Assembly: GCA_014904845.1 (NCBI GenBank)
Contig: MU119213.1
Coordinates: 124,001 to 188,000 of the forward strand
Direction of reading: 5' to 3'
Length of the DNA: 64,000 nucleotides
From: Acephala macrosclerotiorum
Taxonomy: Eukaryota; Ascomycota; Leotiomycetes; Helotiales; Mollisiaceae
Positions 44,993-56,698 of the stretch are shown one piece after another; the first letter of the stretch is position 1, and every line of letters starts with the position of its first letter. The translations under genes were made by a program, and so were the position numbers. The notes under the pieces are model-generated. The model worked only from the letters and a program-made list of their open reading frames with translations. It did not search any database and had not been told where the DNA came from.

Positions 44993-46316
44993 CACGCGGC
45001 TTGAGGATACAAAAGCTAACTGTCCCACGTACCTTCGTACCTCCACCAACTTTTTCCGATGGCAGAGTGCGCTGAAACTCTCAGCTGCATTCCGATCTGG
45101 TCTCGAATGGTCAAAATCCACGGCTGCAGAATTTGGTGCCTTTGCATGATATGGCGACTTCAGTGGCTGGAGGCGTCCAAGCAATTTCGATTCGCCATTG
45201 CCTCTTGTTGTTCTGGCACCAGCCTCGCCTTCACACCTGCATGGCACGAGAGAGATTGGCTGATGTCGAGGCTGCACGAGTTCTCGAAGCGCGCTGACAA
45301 TGTCTAACCCTCTAACCCTCTCCGCTGTGGTGCACAGCGGGGCAGACGCCTCTCCAATTGCTCGCCTCGGTCCTTCATCATGATCTGGCCATTTGAAAAG
45401 GAATACTCGGAGGAAAAAGTCTGTTTGCAGGACATCGGAAAAAGCATGTCGCGTTGGGGAATCGACAGCGGCGGGAGTCTGAAACTGATTCACCTTCTCC
45501 GTACAGTGCAGACTTCAGACTGCAGAAGCACCGTCAGTCACCATCCAAGGCCTCAGTCAGTGCATCTGCCACATATCAACGGCGGCTCTCGATCTTCTTC
45601 ACTAGTTTATATACTACGATAATCGCGGCTAGAGGAGCCGAGTCAGGCCAGTTCGTATGTTTGTGGAGAGCCAAATCAAACGTTGTCTCTCCGTTATCCT
45701 ATCCTGGCCCGATTCGTGCTACGAGCCCAGTCCGGTCCAAACATCTCTTACCGTAATGCAGGTCCAGCGATTTTCAGATGGCAGATAACTCGTGCGGCCC
45801 CTGAGCCTCGCAGACCACTAGAGAATACGAATATTCTATCACTGTTGGGCCGCATGTCCAAGAGCCGCCACATTGTCTTTGTTGTTGCGAGATTTGGGCG
45901 CATTGAAACTGATGTTTGCTCCTGCGGCCGGGTACCCTTGAGATCGGCCACCAAGGGAAACCATGAAGCTCGTCCAAACTAAAATATCTCCTGGCTTCCG
46001 CTCTTCAACAAAATCTACAAGAAATATATCGAGACTCCAACGAAACCGTGTAAGCGCTACGGGATATTATGACAAAGGTTACAATAGACTCTTCTTCTCT
46101 AATGCACCTGAGGTGACTGCGTAAAATCTGCATCGTCCTGCCTTCTCCACAGCTAGATTGTGACGGGACTTGCATGCGGGAAAAACGCTTTGGGCACAAT
46201 ATCAATTAGGAATTTAATATGATTAACAAGCCCCCTCATAAGATCAGGACCCCCATTCCCATGCCATCTCAGTCTCCCTCTCCTCCGCAGGCCAAGTCCC
46301 TCAAGGCAAATGCAGT

Positions 46317-48994
46317 ATGGAGTTCCCTTCGGACGACCTGCGAGACCATACAGCAAGTCGATTGCCCACCTACCGCTCCGTCGACCTACAGAAAAGCAAG
46401 CTTGACCCAGTGCTGCTGTCAAAGCGAGGAGGAGAAGAAGTCTCAGCGCACAGGGACAAGGACCTCCAGGAAGAAGCGGACCGCAGGATCAAAACCTCAC
46501 ATATACGAAACAACTCAACCAGCGAAGTTAACACTTCCACGACTCATGAAAACAATTTATCATTGAAGGCAGGCCGACATTTGAGTTTTCCAACCGATCA
46601 TTCCTCCAGGCCCGTCAACCTTTCCCTTTCGGAAGGGACAACGCACAGGCAGCTCTCACGACCTCTTGCAAAAGACCCAAAGCCTCTGACACGGAAAAAG
46701 GATCATAATGTGCCTAGTTATCCTCCACTCAGCATGATCACCCGGGGATTTAGTTCTACGCAGGACTCGACAACAACGTCAAACTGGGTTGCACAGCAAT
46801 CCATTAGTCCAAATTCTGCCAACACTTCTTCGAGTCCGCCACAATCACAACCCCCACATTCGCATTCACAAACATCACGATCGGTCGCAGACAGCGCAAC
46901 AGCACGACCACTCATCAAACCCATTCGCGGATTTAAAACATCGCGCAGGAGTACAGAGATGGCCAACCGCCGTTTCTCGCAAGAACCAGACAATACCGTC
47001 AGAGCCTTCGATGGGCAGGACAATGTACACCGCCGCTCACGGCAGTCAGAGCAGGACGAGCACAATAGCGATGAGAGCGATCTATTCCTGAGAGCTGCGC
47101 GCGAGGAGGAACTGGCGCGGCAGAATACCAATACAAATGGAGACTCTCCAAGCAGGGCAGATAGCAGAAGGGTGAGTTCTCCATCGTCCTACGCCCCCTC
47201 CGTCACATTTCTGCAGTAAATCCCGAGGTTCCAGATCAACATTGTCACACTTTCCTTCGAGTCTCACATTGAGTTTTAAACTTCTGTCGGACTTGTGGCT
47301 TATCATTTTATTAACATAATCCCTAGTCCCGAATCGGACAACGTTCCTCTCTTCCCCCTTCCAGCGTCCTCTTCACCTCTGCGTTATCTCGTCGTCGAGG
47401 ATCAGATCAAGATACTTCGAATGGGATGCCAACTATGGATGGTCAGGAAGGCATCGCACAAGCATTGACCTACCGCCCAGCCGGCAGGGATCGACCCTCC
47501 GCGCCGGATGATCTCAATAGAACTCGATACTCTGGGCAGAACTCTCGCTCTACACCTGCCACCCCCAAGGCGATTGGTAGCAGAGAGAGATCTCCTGAGG
47601 AATATGGGGAACCCCGCCTGTCTGTACCGGAAGCCACATTACCACCTCGAGCATCCTACCGACAGTCGAATTTATCATATACGACACCTCGAACTTACAA
47701 CTCGTCGCCACTAGTATCCCGAACAACAGACTTGCATGATACCCCTGAGACACCACGCGCTGCAGAAGGAACTGAGTCAACAGTATCAACAACGGCGCCT
47801 TCAACGGTCTGGGACGAACTCGATGAACTGAAGTCTCGGATACATAGACTGGAATTGACTGGCAAATTACCACCTACATCTGGCGCCGCTATGTCGAGAG
47901 CATCTGCTGATAGACCGCCGACTGCAACGACTACAATAACCACCGTGTCATCCTCACCGAAACGAGGGCGAGGAAATAGCGTATCTCCAGCGGATGCCCC
48001 GGCAGTTATAGAGAAAGCACCTATTGAGGCTCATCCGCTTCTGCATGCTGCCTTAGCGAAGGCGAAGCCACTTTTAAGTGAAGAGGTATACAAATCACTA
48101 GAGGCCGCTGCCGCTGATGCATTAGCAATCTCATCAATGATGGGTACTTCTGGCCAACCTGGGCCCATTTCAAGCTCTCAGTCAACGGTTGGAGGCCCAA
48201 ATGCTGGAGTCTCTGATAGACAGGTCCGCCGCAAAGCAGATAGCATGTGTCGAAGTCTGACTGAACTTTGTTTGGCGCTGTCGGAAAATAAGAATGAGGT
48301 TGCACCTGCTACTACCAACCAGACTTTGCTTAGGCCCCAAAGTCGTGATACTGAGGTCGTCCTACCTTCTATCGAAACGAACGAGCCTCAGCGTCAGCTA
48401 GTAACGGGAGATCTTGCAAGAGCCAAATCGAGCCCAAGAGCTCTCAGTCGACTCGAAGCTCGAAGAAGCAGTCTTCTTGCTACTAGTGCCCTACCAAATC
48501 CTCGCTACGCTCCTACTGAGGTTGGGACACCTACACAAACAGGTCGTCGGACATCACTCTTCTTTCGACCTCGACGCGCAGCCACGGAAGAACCTGAGGA
48601 AGATGATACTTTCCGGGCACCTTCAAGAGCCATCACAGAAGTAGCGCGACCCAAACAATCCCCTCGTGAATACACCTCTCAACAACCACTTCCTGAACGA
48701 TCATCTTCTATCACATCTTCATTACCAGTCAGAAGACATTACGCAACAGCGAGCCTGACGAATAGCGGACATCCGATGCCACCGGTGTCAGCTCTGAACA
48801 ACAGAAGATATTTAGAGCGATCAACACCTGAACGAGACACCTCAAGTGTCGTAGGACGCCTTGCGGAAGATCGTTCGCGACACAGAAAGTCATCCATCAG
48901 CTCTGGTCTCCCAATAGGACGGACCGGTAGCCTCACACGAAGAACTCGGCAGCCTACCGAATTTACTGCTGGGCAGGCCGGTGGTTACCAATAA
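46317..48994 (+). CDS. Conserved ascomycete low-complexity protein, function unknown
   Basis: Exons are 46317-47171 and 47327-48994, giving 840 residues. The intron (47172-47326) has GTGAGT...CCCTAG with an AACATAATC region. Most of the protein is Ser/Thr/Arg/Pro-rich. Two ordered parts stand out. DESDLFLRAAREEELA lies near residue 260. A predicted helix or coiled coil, TVWDELDELKSRIHRLELTG, is followed some 60 residues later by HPLLHAALAKAKPLLSEEVYKSLEAAAADA. I recognise this pair as conserved in ascomycete proteins sometimes mislabelled LPXTG cell-wall proteins. No signal peptide or catalytic motif is seen. The start is uncertain: a branch-like ATTAAC near 46222 and a CAG at 46290 suggest an intron and an upstream exon. 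Confidence 0.75.
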
Positions 48995-50675
48995 TCTCTG
49001 CGGTCATAACCACAACACTTCGCAACCAATGTATAAATACGGCATCTTGGAGTTCATGGAATTTGTTTCTTGCTTTTAGGAGGGAGTGTAAGCGTCTTTT
49101 TTCCTATTTCCAGTATACCATACCTTTTATTTTGCCGACATCGGGAAAGGGGCATTTCGAGATACCCAAGAAAGACACACGCACGCACACAGAGAGACAT
49201 GGTACACATGAACATGACGGCACGATCAATGATCAACGATTGGTTTGATTCGATTCAGAAGCATTGCATTGCGGAGTGAGATGGGATGGGACAAGGTAGC
49301 ATGTACAGAGATGAGAAGAACAGCCGCCAATCCCGGATAGCTATGATGTACATATTGCTATTATGGGTTGGCTTGCTTGCTGGCTATGATATATGAGGCA
49401 AGCAGGGCTTGTACATTATACACACGAACTACTCCATACCGCTCTTGACGATGATAGATACGGGATTCCTGTTTATCTGCGGAACTTTGAACTGTCTGGA
49501 CTATTCTAAATTGCATGAGCATGAGCATTAGCTAGGGCTGGGTTCGTCTGGTGGTCCTCTTGTCTCGCGGAGTTAGAAATCAGGAGTGAAAATGTATGAT
49601 ATGCTACTGTGCTCTGGTTCAGACTTGACTTGATCTCCTCTATGTATTGAACCTTCTACCTACGCTTAACAAGCGTCGAGTCTCGTTGCTCTAAGTCCGA
49701 CCGATGCCTTGAAGAGGGTGGCAATACTTCCAAAACGCAATAAGAATTTCTCTCGCTTAACTCTAATCGAGTTGCAGTAGGCACAATTATCTTGTGATGT
49801 AGTGGAATTTGACTTTAAGGCTTGCACCTGTTTGAAGCTGAGAGATCTGTTGGGCATTCTTGTCTTTGGACCATACTTCAGCCTCATTGGCTATAGCTGC
49901 CTGTAACAATAGCCTAGAATGCTGCTTCTACGCAAGGAATATGTCAAACCCTCCTTCTCCGAAAGTTTTTTAGGACAAGAATCTCATCACCAAAGCGTCA
50001 CAAAACATCAACCACCTCTCGACGTCAAAATCAAATTCACATCAAAATGCCCTCGATTCTGAGTACTAGCACGATCCCTACTGGAATCTATAAGTTTACA
50101 AGTAGTGGAATAGGAGGCTTGTGAAAGAGAAAGAGATTCAGAGAACAGCCTTGTTCTTCTTCTGCCAATAACTCAGGATCGACATTGAGTAAGCTCGTCC
50201 GCTCCATTCTCAGATACGAGAAAACTGATCATTGGTAGTGGTGGCGGCGGTGGTTTCGGACGTCCAAGTTCGAACAGCAAGGGAAGCAGTGGATCTGGAA
50301 AGGGAAAAGGGGATGGTGAATGATGGGCTTGTATGGGGCGGCGAGATGGAAACTTTGCCCCAGCGATTCTTTTTTTTGGAAATGAGACCTTCGTATCGTA
50401 TGTGCTCCGCCCTCAATGTCCCTCCTGCTCTCGGTATTTATCGTTGATTGAATGCCCTTCCTTTTCTAATGTCCCTCTTCGCCTCAATGCCCCTCCCCTT
50501 TCCGATGACCTCCCTCAATTCAATGTCCTTCTTATTCGTAGATACTCGAACATCGCGCAATGTTCGGTCTACATTAGCCCTAGCTCCCGCTCACTCAATC
50601 CAAATTACAAGGTCGGGCTTGCTGCTCACTATACCGATGATACTTCCATCTTTAGACAACTTCTCATTCCCTCTT
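48995..50675. other. Intergenic gap, convergent
   Basis: 1.7 kb between facing stop codons. The long small-ORF runs at 50333-50990 overlap the 3' end of the F-box gene antisense and are not supported. No RNA gene was seen. Confidence 0.45.
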
Positions 50676-51950
50676 TTAAGCTACGGTCGGCAAAGCCAAG
50701 TCCGGTACGTAATCTCCAGGCCAGCTTCCCTTCCCAAGCACAAAGTCTTCAATTTGCTGCGTCCTCTCGCTACTCACTTCCACCTTTGTCCTTTTCCCAA
50801 CGAAAGATCCACTTTCAAAATGTTTCCAATCCGAATCATAGATCGGCCACTGCAACCATGCCTCCGTCTCACTTCTTATCATCCCACTCAACTGGAATTT
50901 CTCAAGCCTCAGGTCGGCTGCACGAAGTTGCTCCAGAAAGCCCTGCCATGTGAATTGTTGGTCGACCATTTCGGAGTTCGCGATACTTAGGCGTGTCAGG
51001 GAGGACGAGTTGGAGGAGAGGAAGGAGAGGAAGGAGATGGGTTCGATAGCAACGGTCGCAAGACTGAGGGTCTTGAGGCACCTTGTTCTATCTGTTGGGA
51101 GGAAATCCAGGGGGATTCGTTCTAGGGACTCGAATTTGAGGGATAGCTCTTCCAAGTTCGGATTTGTGATGAGCAAGTCGGAAAGTCCCACGCTGGGATC
51201 GATGTCCCAGTCGCCGGGGCCACGAACATTGTTGATAGTGAGATTCACGGTTCTAAGTCCATGGAGCCATGCGGATTCTCTCCTTCTGATATCGAATTGC
51301 AGAGAGGCGGGAGTGCAGAGCTCGTGAGTAAAATGTTCAACGTTGAGACCGCGGATCCCGTTGATCACAGAGAAGATGGACGAGGGTTTCAGATATCCTG
51401 GTCCATGATCAATTGTTCGATGTGCTGTCAGGTTGTACTCATCCCAGACCTTCCTTAGTAGAGGTTGCTGGAACGGATTAGGGGACATAAACTTTATCGT
51501 ATGGAGCCTTGGTACATTCCCGAACGCTTGCATCAGGTAGCTGTGAGTAAGCCCTTTGTCCTCGGCCTTTCTCAGGTCAATCACAGCATCGATCTCATCT
51601 AGCGCCGCTTGTTCGCTCTGACTAGGGACGAAATCAACATTGTCGTAAATCGAGACTTGTACGTGACGAGAGCAAAGGACAAGCCGGAGATATGACGGGT
51701 CATATTCATTGTCCCTGAACTCGAGAGTCGTGATGGTCTTCGCAGCTTGTTGTGCGGTATTATATCGATTTCCAATACCGATAAGCCTCCGGAGATCAAT
51801 ACCAGGGGACTTAACCACAAATGTAGGCAGAAACAGAACTTCAAGTCCAACAGAGGCCCATGAGGATGAAACTAGGCGCAGTGCTTTGAAGGTGTCGATA
51901 TCCGCGTGGTCGAACACGAGTCTCTTGATCTCGTGAGGAAGATCAGCCAT
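50676..51950 (-). CDS. F-box/leucine-rich-repeat-like protein
   Basis: A single exon of 424 residues. The N-terminus is an F-box (LPHEIKRLVFDHADIDTFKA then RLVSSSWASVGLEVLF), which in known proteins binds Skp1 and places a substrate on an SCF ubiquitin ligase. The central and C-terminal parts contain irregular leucine-rich segments, such as LITNPNLEELSLKFESLERI and CLKTLSLATVAIEPISFLSF, likely the substrate-binding surface. No transmembrane segment. The target cannot be inferred. The MADLP start is well placed. The gene is divergent from TPT1 with only 201 bases between starts. Confidence 0.8.
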   Translation of the reverse strand: MADLPHEIKRLVFDHADIDTFKALRLVSSSWASVGLEVLFLPTFVVKSPGIDLRRLIGIGNRYNTAQQAAKTITTLEFRDNEYDPSYLRLVLCSRHVQVSIYDNVDFVPSQSEQAALDEIDAVIDLRKAEDKGLTHSYLMQAFGNVPRLHTIKFMSPNPFQQPLLRKVWDEYNLTAHRTIDHGPGYLKPSSIFSVINGIRGLNVEHFTHELCTPASLQFDIRRRESAWLHGLRTVNLTINNVRGPGDWDIDPSVGLSDLLITNPNLEELSLKFESLERIPLDFLPTDRTRCLKTLSLATVAIEPISFLSFLSSNSSSLTRLSIANSEMVDQQFTWQGFLEQLRAADLRLEKFQLSGMIRSETEAWLQWPIYDSDWKHFESGSFVGKRTKVEVSSERTQQIEDFVLGKGSWPGDYVPDLALPTVA

Positions 51951-52151
51951 CCCGAAGTCTGTTATGAGGAGCCTTGTCCTTCAGCCTTGTTGTTTTGTGC
52001 TGTTGGTGATGGTGGTGAGAGGAAGGAACTGGTGGAAAGGGAGCCTAGAGGTCGGCTTCTGCAGCCCGGCATGACTCCTCTAAGCGAGATATCTTACTAG
52101 CCCCGAACAAAATATATTTGGTCCCTCCTTCCCAGGTATAAGCGCAAATTC

Positions 52152-53406
52152 ATGTTGAAGGGATATCTCTGCAGAAGCTGTTCGATTCTTCCGCCATTCC
52201 AAGAAAGCCTAAGACACTCAAGCCTTTCAAACCCACGCAGAAAAGGACATAATTTTTGTGTTCGCTATCTCAGCAAATCAAACGTCATGGATGAAGACTT
52301 TGTGGACAGAGCAGAGGAGTTGGATATTAACGAGAGAGATGGAAGATTGAGTGGTCGAGAAGGCAGAGGCGGTCGAGGCAGAGGAGGAAGGCGTGGCGGC
52401 CGAGGAGGTGGTGCTGGTGGGCAGATGAACAGAGAGGTTGCCATATCGAAGGCTCTTTCGAAATTATTAAGACACGCCGCTGAGGAAGCTGGCTTAAAGC
52501 TGGATGCAGAAGGGTTTGCACCTCTGGACCAAGTCGTAAGTCCGCACTTTCAGCTTCAGACGAGAGGAAGAGCTCCAATGACATCCTCCCTTTATTGCAT
52601 CACGTGCTGCTCACGTGGAGCGTTTGATACTCTTGTTTTGCTGAAGGCCAACGCTAACCCTATCACAGCTGAAATGGCAACGTCTAAGGTCCCTCCATCC
52701 AACATTCGATGATGTAAAGACCGCAGTAGCAGACAATGCTAAGCAACGTTTCTCAATGAAGCCCAACCCAGCCCTCAAATCACCACCCGACCCCAACTCA
52801 GAAGAACCATCAGACTGGGTAATCCGCGCCAATCAAGGCCACAGCATCGCCGTCGACTCAGCTGCCCTCCTATTACCCATCACTCTCGAAGCTGGCAATA
52901 TTCCAGATATCGTTGTTCACGGTACTTACTACGCTTTCTACCAATCAATTGTTGAGTCTGGTGGCTTGAAGAAAATGGGTAGAAATCATATTCATTTTAG
53001 TACTGGTTTACCGGAGGATAAGGGAGGAGTAATTAGTGGGATGAGGAATGACGCTGAGATTCTGGTGTACGTCGATATACGGAAGAGTTTGGAGGATGGC
53101 ACGTTATGGTGGATTAGTGAGAATGGTGTTATTTTGACTGAGGGAGATAAGAATGGGCTTGTGGGGACGAAGCATTGGAAGAAAGTTGAGGGTAGGAGAC
53201 AAGATGTTGGTGTTTTGTGGGAGAATGGAGAGCAGGTTGCTGAGTTGCCGCAGAGTGTGAGGAATAGGAAAGCACCAAGTGGCAAAGGACCAAGGAGAAA
53301 GAGAGAGAACGAGAAGCCGAAAGGAAGGGATGGTGGTAAAGGTAGAGGCAAGCCAATGAAGGAGTTGGATGCTCTTGGTGGAGGTGATGATTTGGGTACC
53401 TCGTAG
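52152..53406 (+). CDS. TPT1: TPT1, tRNA 2'-phosphotransferase
   Basis: Removes the splice-junction 2'-phosphate from tRNA by transferring it to NAD+, the last step of tRNA splicing (the Trl1-dependent route). Exons are 52152-52535 and 52669-53406, giving 373 residues from the first ATG. The 133-base intron begins GTAAGT and ends ATCACAG. Conserved parts are LSKLLRHAAEEAGLKLDAEG, then KQRF, the central HGTYYAFYQSIVESGGLK, then GRNHIHFSTGL, and ILVYVDIRKSL. A 23-residue Gly/Arg-rich segment precedes the catalytic domain. The first 45 residues are basic, Ser-rich and poor in acids, like a mitochondrial presequence. The second Met (MDEDFVDRAEEL, 52287) would give the cytosolic/nuclear 328-residue form. 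Confidence 0.93.
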
Positions 53407-53720
53407 CCATGACTGAACATTTAGAACGAATTCAAAAGCCCTGCCCGACACTCATGTAACACCATCGGGCAACCCATCAAAATAAAATCCCTTCCATAAA
53501 CTATCAGCAGCAGCATATTTTCTGTCTCGATCCCAAATGAATTTCCGAATGCTCCACCATCTTACTCATTATATCATGATTTCATAAGCTCATATCCTCA
53601 TAATTCTGCGTTGTCCGATCCGACCACTGATACCACGCCAGCTCTCAGACACTGAGCCTAGATAAGACAACCATGCATGAGTATTGTAAGTCAAGGTCCA
53701 TCCTTCCATGGAAGATTGGA
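53407..53720. other. Convergent 3' spacer, TPT1 and dsRBD gene
   Basis: 314 A/T-rich bases between facing stops, with nothing else visible. Confidence 0.5.
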
Positions 53721-55447
53721 TTAAGCTTCGACCGTGGCAGCGGTCCCACTCCTAACCTCATCTTGAGAGCTGCTGACGGGCCGCTTTCTCTTTCTGTCCT
53801 CTTCCTCGTACATGCTAAGTTTATCGGCCTCAATACCTTTGAGAAAATCAATCACCTTCTTAGCAATTTCTTGTTTAGTATTGTCCTTGCCGAACACATT
53901 CTTGACGTGTCCAACTTTTCCTTCGTCTCCAATGGTTTGCCTCTCAGCGAACTCGGCATAACCATCCCACAACGGGCAGTTTGGTTCATCGGTCGCTGGA
54001 GTCAGTACATATGTTGGTGCATGATAGCCAAGAAGATCAGCCAGCTTTGGAACCAAGGCCGTATGCTTTTCCCCTTTAATGACAGCCTTTGGCTGTGGCT
54101 GAGGAGTCGTTGGTTTGGTCGTTGTGGGCTTGACAGTTCCATCAGAAGACATGTGCTTGTTCGCAATGAGCCAATCGACAGCTTGTTTGGAGACGTATTG
54201 CTTTGCGAGCTTTTTGGCGGTGAAAGTACAGATGCATTCAAACTGTTCTGGAAACTCATCAATGGCAAGCGTATACTGAAACCTGGGGACGCCTTTGCCA
54301 GTGATGATCTCTTTATAGCGCGGCTTACGCCTGGGATGGGTATCACAAAATACTAGAGAGTAAGTCAGTCATAGAAACTAAGCAAATATATCAGACACAC
54401 GCTGTAGTAATCCGATCCAGTTTTCTTCGCCTAAAGTCTGAATGGCCGCCTGCTCCGAATCTAGTTCAGCCGGCGGTAGAGGAAGGGCTGGGGTTGCGAA
54501 TTTAACAGTTCCATCACCTGGCATATGCTTATTTGCAACCAACCAATCAATTGCTTGCTTAGATGCGTACTGCTTCGCAATTTTCTTCGTGGTGAAAACA
54601 GCGTTTTGCTGCGTCTCAGGATCGATGTGTCCGAATTGCCTAGGGAATCCGTTGATGGTGACTGTACACTGGAATCTTCCTTCGCTAATGATTCGCTCTT
54701 CGTAATAGAGTTTGTGTTTCGGATGTGCTTGGGAGAATTCTAGTACAGAAGCTCAGCATTGAACAAAAGGTGCAGATTTTAAAATTTACCCAGGAGAAGA
54801 CCTGTCCAATTCTCTGTATTCAAGAACAGCTTAGGTGATGGTGGAGGAGGAGGTGCTGGCTTGGCAAACTTGACACTCCCGTCGTCCGGCATATGCCCAT
54901 TGGCAATCAAATAGTCAACCGCTTGCTTGGCCGCGAATCTCTTTGCAAGCTTCTTCGAACTGAAGGTGACATTTTGGGGCTCAAGTTTTGGGTCGGTACC
55001 TCCAAATTGTTCAGAGATTCCAAGAATAGTGAGAAGGCATTGGAATCTTGTCACTGGTTGACCGACAGAGACCTCTTCGTATTTGAGTTTGTGATTGGGA
55101 TGGACGTCGGAATACCCTTAAAAGTCAACGCGGGATGATAAAGAATGAGCGACAGACTTACGTTGCAGAATTCCAATCCAGTTTTTATCCCCCGAGACTT
55201 CTTCAACCTTTCGCTCGGAAGCTAGCTCTTCGGTGTCGAGGCTGGCGGTCTTTCTCTGCTTCTTACCTGGAGGAGACTGAGGCGACCCAGTAGATTGTTT
55301 GAGCTGTTGATCAATTTCTTCCTGTTCTTTCGCCCACTCATCCACGGGTTGGTATGATGCTGGTTGGACTTTGACGGCCTCGGAAGGCTGTACTGGGTTC
55401 ACGGTCATGACGACCTCCATGTTGGTCGAGAGGGTGGGTGTTTCCAT
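53721..55447 (-). CDS. Tandem double-stranded RNA-binding-domain protein
   Basis: A 527-residue protein. Exons are 55447-55162, 55116-54790, 54739-54401 and 54352-53721. Three successive copies of one unit follow a 90-residue lead. Each begins NWIGxLQ or NWTGLLLG, has a middle strand region (RFQCLLTI, RFQCTVTI, RFQYTLAI) and ends with helix KKLAKRFAAKQAVDYL, KKIAKQYASKQAIDWL or KKLAKQYVSKQAVDWL, then a linker ANxHM..DGxVKxx. The KKxAK motif of known dsRNA-binding domains is kept in all three. A weaker fourth region (LVPKLADLLGYHAPTYVL...KQEIAKKVIDFL) is near the end. All three introns are phase 1 and sit at the same point of each copy. No RNase or helicase domain is seen. Which RNAs it binds is unknown. 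Confidence 0.88.
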
Positions 55448-55769
55448 TATGGAAGCTTGATAGAGAAGCTATGTCTCAATTTTCGGGCGGATCAGAGCGG
55501 GACCAAATTGCTGCCAGGCGCCTGAGGCTTCTGATGCTTCTGATGTCACTTAGCTATCGTGAAGAGAAGAGGACGGGAAACTCGCAAGGCTGCAGAGGAA
55601 GGTGCGAGAAGAGGGTCACGTGGTGAAACACACAAATGTAAACTGAGACTACCTCTGACGAATTGTTCTTTGTTCTGGGCGAGGCTCTCAAGGCAAATAT
55701 GCTACAGGGTATCACCATACAAACTCCAATCAATGTCCAGAACTAACGCCTAAGCAAAATAACCCGTAT
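55448..55769. promoter_or_regulatory. dsRBD gene promoter and EFG1 3' region
   Basis: 322 bases between the dsRBD start codon (minus strand) and the EFG1 stop. The dsRBD promoter must lie here. No distinctive site was recognised. Confidence 0.4.
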
Positions 55770-56698
55770 TCACTCCTCGAAGAAACCGCCATCACTATCA
55801 TCCTCGGCATCATCCATTTGCGCACCCAAAGTAACACCAAATGCCTGGTTCTTTTCAAATCCCATCGACTTGTGCTTAGTCTTGCCTTCCTTGCCCGCAT
55901 TACGCAAACTTCTCCTCTCCCTTCGGTTCATGCCTGTTGTATCAACTTCCGCTTGTGGCTTCGCTTTCGCAGGTCTCTTCAATCGTCTCGAGGTGTTGGC
56001 AGGCGTAGCAGACTTTGGTGCTCTCTTTCGTAGCCTATCGAGAGTTTTATTCTCCATACACTTCTCAACCTCTGCCCACATCTTAGGTTTTGGCTTAGCC
56101 TCCTCGATCTCCTCATCCTCCTCCTTTTCTGTAATGCCTTTTCCTTTTGGCGGGTACAGAGAGACATATGGTTCGCTCAGAGGATAGAATTGAGTATAGT
56201 TTAGATCGACCTCTGCCACATGCATCTGAGTCTTCAATGTCTCAACCTCTTCGGTACTTTCGGCTTCAATGAGACGCTTACGAAGCTTCTTCAGCAGTCG
56301 GGTAGCCTTTTGACGCTCTATATAATGGTTAGAAAGATGTCTGGTAGAATAGAATTGCACATACCAAAGAATCGCACCATATGATATTTCTTGATCATCT
56401 TCTGCCTGTTCTTCTCTGCTTCCGCAGCCGCCAGTTCTTGCTCGTATGAAGCAAGAGCCCTCTCATCTTGTACTCTAATATCTGCGGGGATGTCTTCCGA
56501 TCGTTCGAGCCTCCTGCTGACATCCCTAATCTTCTTCTTTATTGCGTTAACACTCGAAGCATGTATTTGTTTTCTGGTGGGTTCGGATTTTCGCTGCTTC
56601 TTTGCTGGTTTCGGCTCGGTGCCATAGACTTGCGATTGGCGAGATGCGTGAACCGCACTGTGGTCTTCTGGCTCTTGGTGCTTACGCTTTGGTGCCAT
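55770..56698 (-). CDS. EFG1: EFG1, 18S rRNA-maturation protein
   Basis: Nucleolar protein needed for early pre-rRNA processing and 18S maturation. Exons are 56698-56365 and 56317-55770, giving 293 residues. The intron (56318-56364) has GTATGT...TATATAG. The conserved core starts at ASSVNAIKKKIRDVSRRLER and passes YEQELAAAE and NRQKMIKKYHMVRFFERQKA, where the splice point falls inside FFERQK. LNYTQFYPLSEPYVSLYP is the other Efg1 hallmark. The remainder is charged coiled coil with a basic patch (RRLKRPAKAKP) and an acidic end. Divergent from SEA4 with 370 bases between starts. Confidence 0.92.

Larger units (their letters stand above)
42898..46316. other. 3.4-kb gap with repeats and E-boxes, no supported gene
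   Basis: The longest divergent gap. It must hold the MSG5-like promoter (left) and the promoter of the gene at 46317 (right). All ORFs here are short or clash with composition, such as the 169-residue minus-strand ORF at 44984-45493. Visible structure comprises (GGAA)5 at 43871, a 14-base palindrome at 44664, three CACGTG sites and (CCTGG)4 at 44792. An upstream exon of the gene at 46317 may also lie within it. Confidence 0.5.

Noticed and set aside
44984..45493. 169-residue minus-strand ORF
   Set aside because: Mixed composition, no motif, no introns or conserved blocks; treated as chance.
46718..47131. 137-residue minus-strand Cys/Ser-rich ORF
   Set aside because: Exact antisense of the Ser/Gln/Arg-rich exon of the gene at 46317.
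50333..50990. Two long overlapping plus-strand ORFs
   Set aside because: They run antisense into the F-box gene's 3' end; neither shows domain features.
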